A stretch of 64,000 nucleotides of DNA from Gnomoniopsis sp. IMI 355080 (Eukaryota > Ascomycota > Sordariomycetes > Diaporthales > Gnomoniaceae): the NCBI GenBank assembly GCA_027946555.1, contig JAPEVC010000051.1:1-64000 (forward strand). The letters are read 5' to 3'. A model generated the notes under the pieces. That model ran no database searches. It was not told the origin of the DNA and worked only from the letters and a program-made list of their open reading frames with translations. The position numbers and the translations under genes were made by a program. Positions 61,168-64,000 of the stretch are shown here, in pieces; the first letter of the stretch is position 1, and each line of letters begins with the position of its first letter.

Positions 61168-61978
61168 TTAATCTTGGCGGCCCTTGAGCAGCCTCTTCGT
61201 CACCTTGTCCTTCTCAATAATGTAGACGTGCGCACCCCAACCGGACAGGGCATCTCGGTCGACAGCGTTCAGCAGGGACTGGGAGATGGTCTCGAAGAGC
61301 TCGTCGGGTCCCTGCGAGAAGTCACGCGTTAGCAATCATATCACCAAATGGAATCACCACTGATGCCGATGGAAGACATACCAGATCCGGCTCCCACAGA
61401 CTCTCACACATGCCAAACAGTTGTTCGGTCGCCGTGCCACTGACAATGAAGTCCTTGGCAAAGTCGATGCACCCAATACTGTCAAAGCCGCAGATGAACG
61501 GTTTTCCCGTCTTGGGCTCCAACCCAGCCACTACGGGGCTCACAAAGTAAGGGCCGAAGCGCTTTTCATACAGAGTCGACGAGACAAGGTTGGCAAAGGT
61601 GGTGGGCGCAATCTCGCGCTCTTCGCGCAGGCGGTACATGTTCACTTTGTAGCGGAACAGGTCGGAGACGGTCGAAACGTCGGTGGCGAGGCCGGTCAGG
61701 CCCAGATGCACGGTCTGACCGTACGAGAAGATCTTGGGGAAGTTATTGGAAACGGTCAGGGCTTGGAGGCCAAGTCGAAGGTCGCAGGCGATGGCGACGC
61801 AGTCTTTGCCCACCATGGCTACGCAGGCGCCACCGTCTAGAGACTGGTTAGTATCGTGGGAAATGGGCGGGTTGGGAGTAGGCGAAGAAGGGCCGTACTT
61901 ATTGAGAAGGGCGAAGACTGGCGCATGGTTAGCTACGTGAGGTTACGCCGCGGTGTTCGGGGGAATGGGACTCACCAT
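61168..61978 (-). CDS. pup3: 20S proteasome subunit beta-3 (Pup3)
   Basis: Four exons, 61976..61978, 61899..61917, 61382..61836 and 61168..61311, give 206 residues; yeast Pup3 has 205. Beta-3 is a non-catalytic ring subunit without the N-terminal catalytic Thr. The sequence starts MSSPFSINGGACVAMVGKDC, the usual fungal pattern, and contains SYGQTVHLGLTGLATD and FICGFDSIGCID. The first coding exon consists of the ATG alone and the second of 19 nt. Both flanking introns have GTGAGT/GTACGG donors and perfect branch points (GCTAAC, ACTAAC), so the structure is well supported despite its oddity. A naive frame would start at the internal Met within VAMVGKDC and lose 14 residues. It is divergent from the UBX-type gene, 642 bp away. 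Confidence 0.93.
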
Positions 61979-62620
61979 GTTGGCGGTAGTGTTCTGGAAT
62001 TGGCGAGACCTAGGGGTGTATGAGCCTTGGATGAAAGTTTCGCAACGTCTCGTCTGTGTTGCGGAGGTTGATCGGGTTCGCGAGGTTGGCTGGGCTTGAA
62101 TTTGGTGTTGGCGTTTGCAATGGAGTTGCGCTTTAGGAGCTGGCCCAGGTAGCAGTAGCTGACGTTGGCGAGGCTCAAGCTCGCGTTCCGGCTAGCAGGG
62201 ATGGGTGGAGGACCCCTGTTACGGTTTCCCCACTGCAATGGCAAGAGTGCCTGCGACACACCTGCAGTGACCTCACTCAAGGCTGCCGAGGACTGTCGTA
62301 GCTTCGAGAACAGCTTACCCGCCAACACAATTCACTCTCTTGTACGCCACGTCGCCTGCTTTAATGATCTGACCGAGTTTCTGTGTTTTTCCAATAGAGA
62401 CAACTGTCGCGCATCCTCGTTCTGTTGCTGATTCAACTTGGAAGACTTGTGTATTACCTATTGCTGATATACCCCCGCGATTGTCGATTGGAGGGGCACT
62501 GGACCACTCAACAAAGCACTCAGCATCGGTCGCGACGGGCTTTCACAACTGGCCCAGAAGTACTCACGAGGGGGAGCACTGGAGTTCGAGACAAGGCGTC
62601 CCACCCACCAGATCGCCACG
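61979..62620. promoter_or_regulatory. divergent promoter region of pup3 and the UBX-type gene
   Basis: 642 bp between the two ATGs. I looked for an Rpn4/PACE-type proteasome element (GGTGGCAAA) and did not see a perfect copy. Confidence 0.45.
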
Positions 62621-64000
62621 ATGTCTACATCATCACTGACCGTCATCGCGCCCGATGCCAAACGGGCAACCGTCAAGGTCAATTCTAGCACTCCTATGTT
62701 CAAGGTACGGGAGGAAGCTTGTAGCAAGCTCAAGTTGGACCCCCAGAGATACTCTTTGAAGTGAGTTTGGCGATTCAAAGACATATCCAAGTCGATTCGC
62801 AAGCTAATCACATCCATTCCCAGACACGCGAAGCACGGCCTGATCCATCTCAATGAACAATTTCAATTTTACAATGGCAAGCTGGTTGCTGGAGCCAAAC
62901 TCGAGCTGGTCGTCAAGTCAAAAACTACTTCCGTCGTCAACATTGCGCTACGGCTTCCCGAATCCGAAGCGAAGGATATACCGGGCGGGCGACTTACCGA
63001 CAAATTCAGGACCGACACAACGCTATGGAAGATGTTGCGACATTTCGAAGCGAAGGGCGGGCCCTCTGGCAAGACGTTGAATTTCACTGACCGAGGTGTG
63101 CCCCAGACCAGCAACGGAACGCAAGCGGGTAGTGGCCAGCTGTATTACGAGATGCCGGTGCTGAGGATTATGACAAGGGAAATTTCGACGTTGGCGGATT
63201 TCCAAAAGACCTTGTCGCAGGTGGACCTAGACGCGGGAAGCCACATGATCCAGCTTTCTTTTAGGTCCACGGAACAGACATTGGGAGATGCCATGAACGA
63301 GATATCACAATTCTTCAAGGACGAGGACGATGTTCAGAGGGAGGCTAGTAAACCTGCTCCCGCACCGGAAGAATCAGTAGCCGCCACTGAGCCATCGACA
63401 TCCATGGACAAAATGGAGATCGAGGCGAGTCAACCGCAAGACTCGGAGAAGCCAATCGAAGAGGAAGTCAACCAAGACACACCGACTACACAGGCCGCAG
63501 AGGGTGCAGGAGATACTATGGATATTGATGAAACTGCTACATCACCTCGCGATGTGCTCAATCCCGTCGGCATTTTCTCTGCACCCGCCAACGCCACTCC
63601 TATTGCAGCCTCGATCGACCTTCCTGACCACTACTATACACCCACTATCGCACACGCTCAAGCGCATCAACAGAAACTCCAAGAGAGCGCCGTGAACAAG
63701 CGTCTAAAATCAGACGCCGAAATCGCGGCCGAAGCCCGAGCCGAAGAGGCCAAAATTGCAGCCGTCAAGACAGTCACTATCAAGGTGCGCTTTCCCGACC
63801 AGACTTCAGCGCACTGGAGATTTGGTCCCGACGATACTGGTGCAACGCTGTACAAGGCCGTACGTAGCGTAATGGCCAACGACTCTGCGCCCTTCAAGCT
63901 GGTGTTGCCTGGCCCTCCAACTGTCTCCAGCCATATCAAGGACGAGGCGGGCGCCCAGCATACCCTCATTAAAGGCTATCGTTTGTCGGGATCTGTGCTT
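62621..64000 (+). CDS. TUG/ASPSCR1-like UBX-domain protein, 3' part outside window
   Basis: Exons 62621..62760 and 62824..64000 (open at the window edge) give the first 439 residues. An N-terminal ubiquitin-like TUG-UBL1 domain covers about 5-80 (FKVREEACSKLKLDP..HAKHGLIHLNEQFQF..AKLELV). A second conserved segment (VNIALRLPESEAKD, about 87-200) follows, then an acidic, Pro/Glu-rich linker (215-300). From about 364 a C-terminal UBX-like fold begins (VTIKVRFPDQTSAHWRF). Proteins of this type (mammalian TUG, yeast Ubx4) bind the AAA ATPase Cdc48/p97 and direct it in ER-associated degradation or membrane traffic. The intron (GTGAGT..CCCAG) splits a Lys codon and is frame-consistent. The missing 3' end prevents a length comparison. 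Confidence 0.85.

Noticed and set aside
1..64000. Secondary-metabolite or defence gene cluster
   Set aside because: No polyketide synthase, NRPS, terpene cyclase, NLR-like or heterokaryon-incompatibility domain was seen; genes are mainly housekeeping.

Overview
This window is nuclear DNA of a filamentous ascomycete (Pezizomycotina). The genes have short introns, mostly about 50-110 nt, with GT..AG ends and CTNAC-type branch points close to the acceptor. The products include a class IV chitin synthase, a Skt5/Chs4-type chitin synthase regulator, a BtgE-like GH17 wall protein, a CYT-4-type mitochondrial RNase II and a Neurospora NCA-1-like calcium ATPase. The protein sequences look most like Sordariomycetes to me, but that is a judgement by eye. 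I found no rRNA, no convincing tRNA, no CRISPR array and no intact transposon.

Layout: nas2 (proteasome chaperone, +) and Ran GTPase (-) at 0-3.3 kb; the Skt5-like regulator (-) and class IV chitin synthase (+), divergently placed with a 5.5 kb gene-free interval, at 5.6-17.1 kb; a WD40 protein (+) and the GH17 protein (-), convergent, at 20.6-26.2 kb; a Ser/Thr-rich probable cell-surface protein (-) and the mitochondrial exoribonuclease (+) at 28.7-33.6 kb; a Reg1-type PP1 regulator (-) at 35.4-37.3 kb; then about 9.5 kb without a recognisable gene. From 46.8 kb the window becomes gene-dense: trm5 (-), an AlkB-like dioxygenase (+), nus1 (-), sec10 (+), a Cys-rich single-pass membrane protein (+), a SERCA-type Ca2+-ATPase (+), pup3 (-), and a TUG/UBX-type protein (+) cut by the right edge.

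Several genes share a theme although nothing shows a functional cluster. Chitin synthase, its activator, the GH17 glucan enzyme, the exocyst subunit Sec10, Nus1 (dolichol for glycosylation) and the calcium pump all serve cell-wall building and secretion. Nas2, Pup3 and the UBX-type protein belong to the ubiquitin-proteasome system. Most of the window is ordinary housekeeping sequence. The less familiar items are a membrane protein with two matched six-cysteine modules, a Ser/Thr-rich protein whose hydrophobic tail appears only after splicing, and a proteasome gene whose first coding exon is only the ATG. Exon coordinates are my own reading of splice signals and reading-frame continuity and have not been checked against transcripts.
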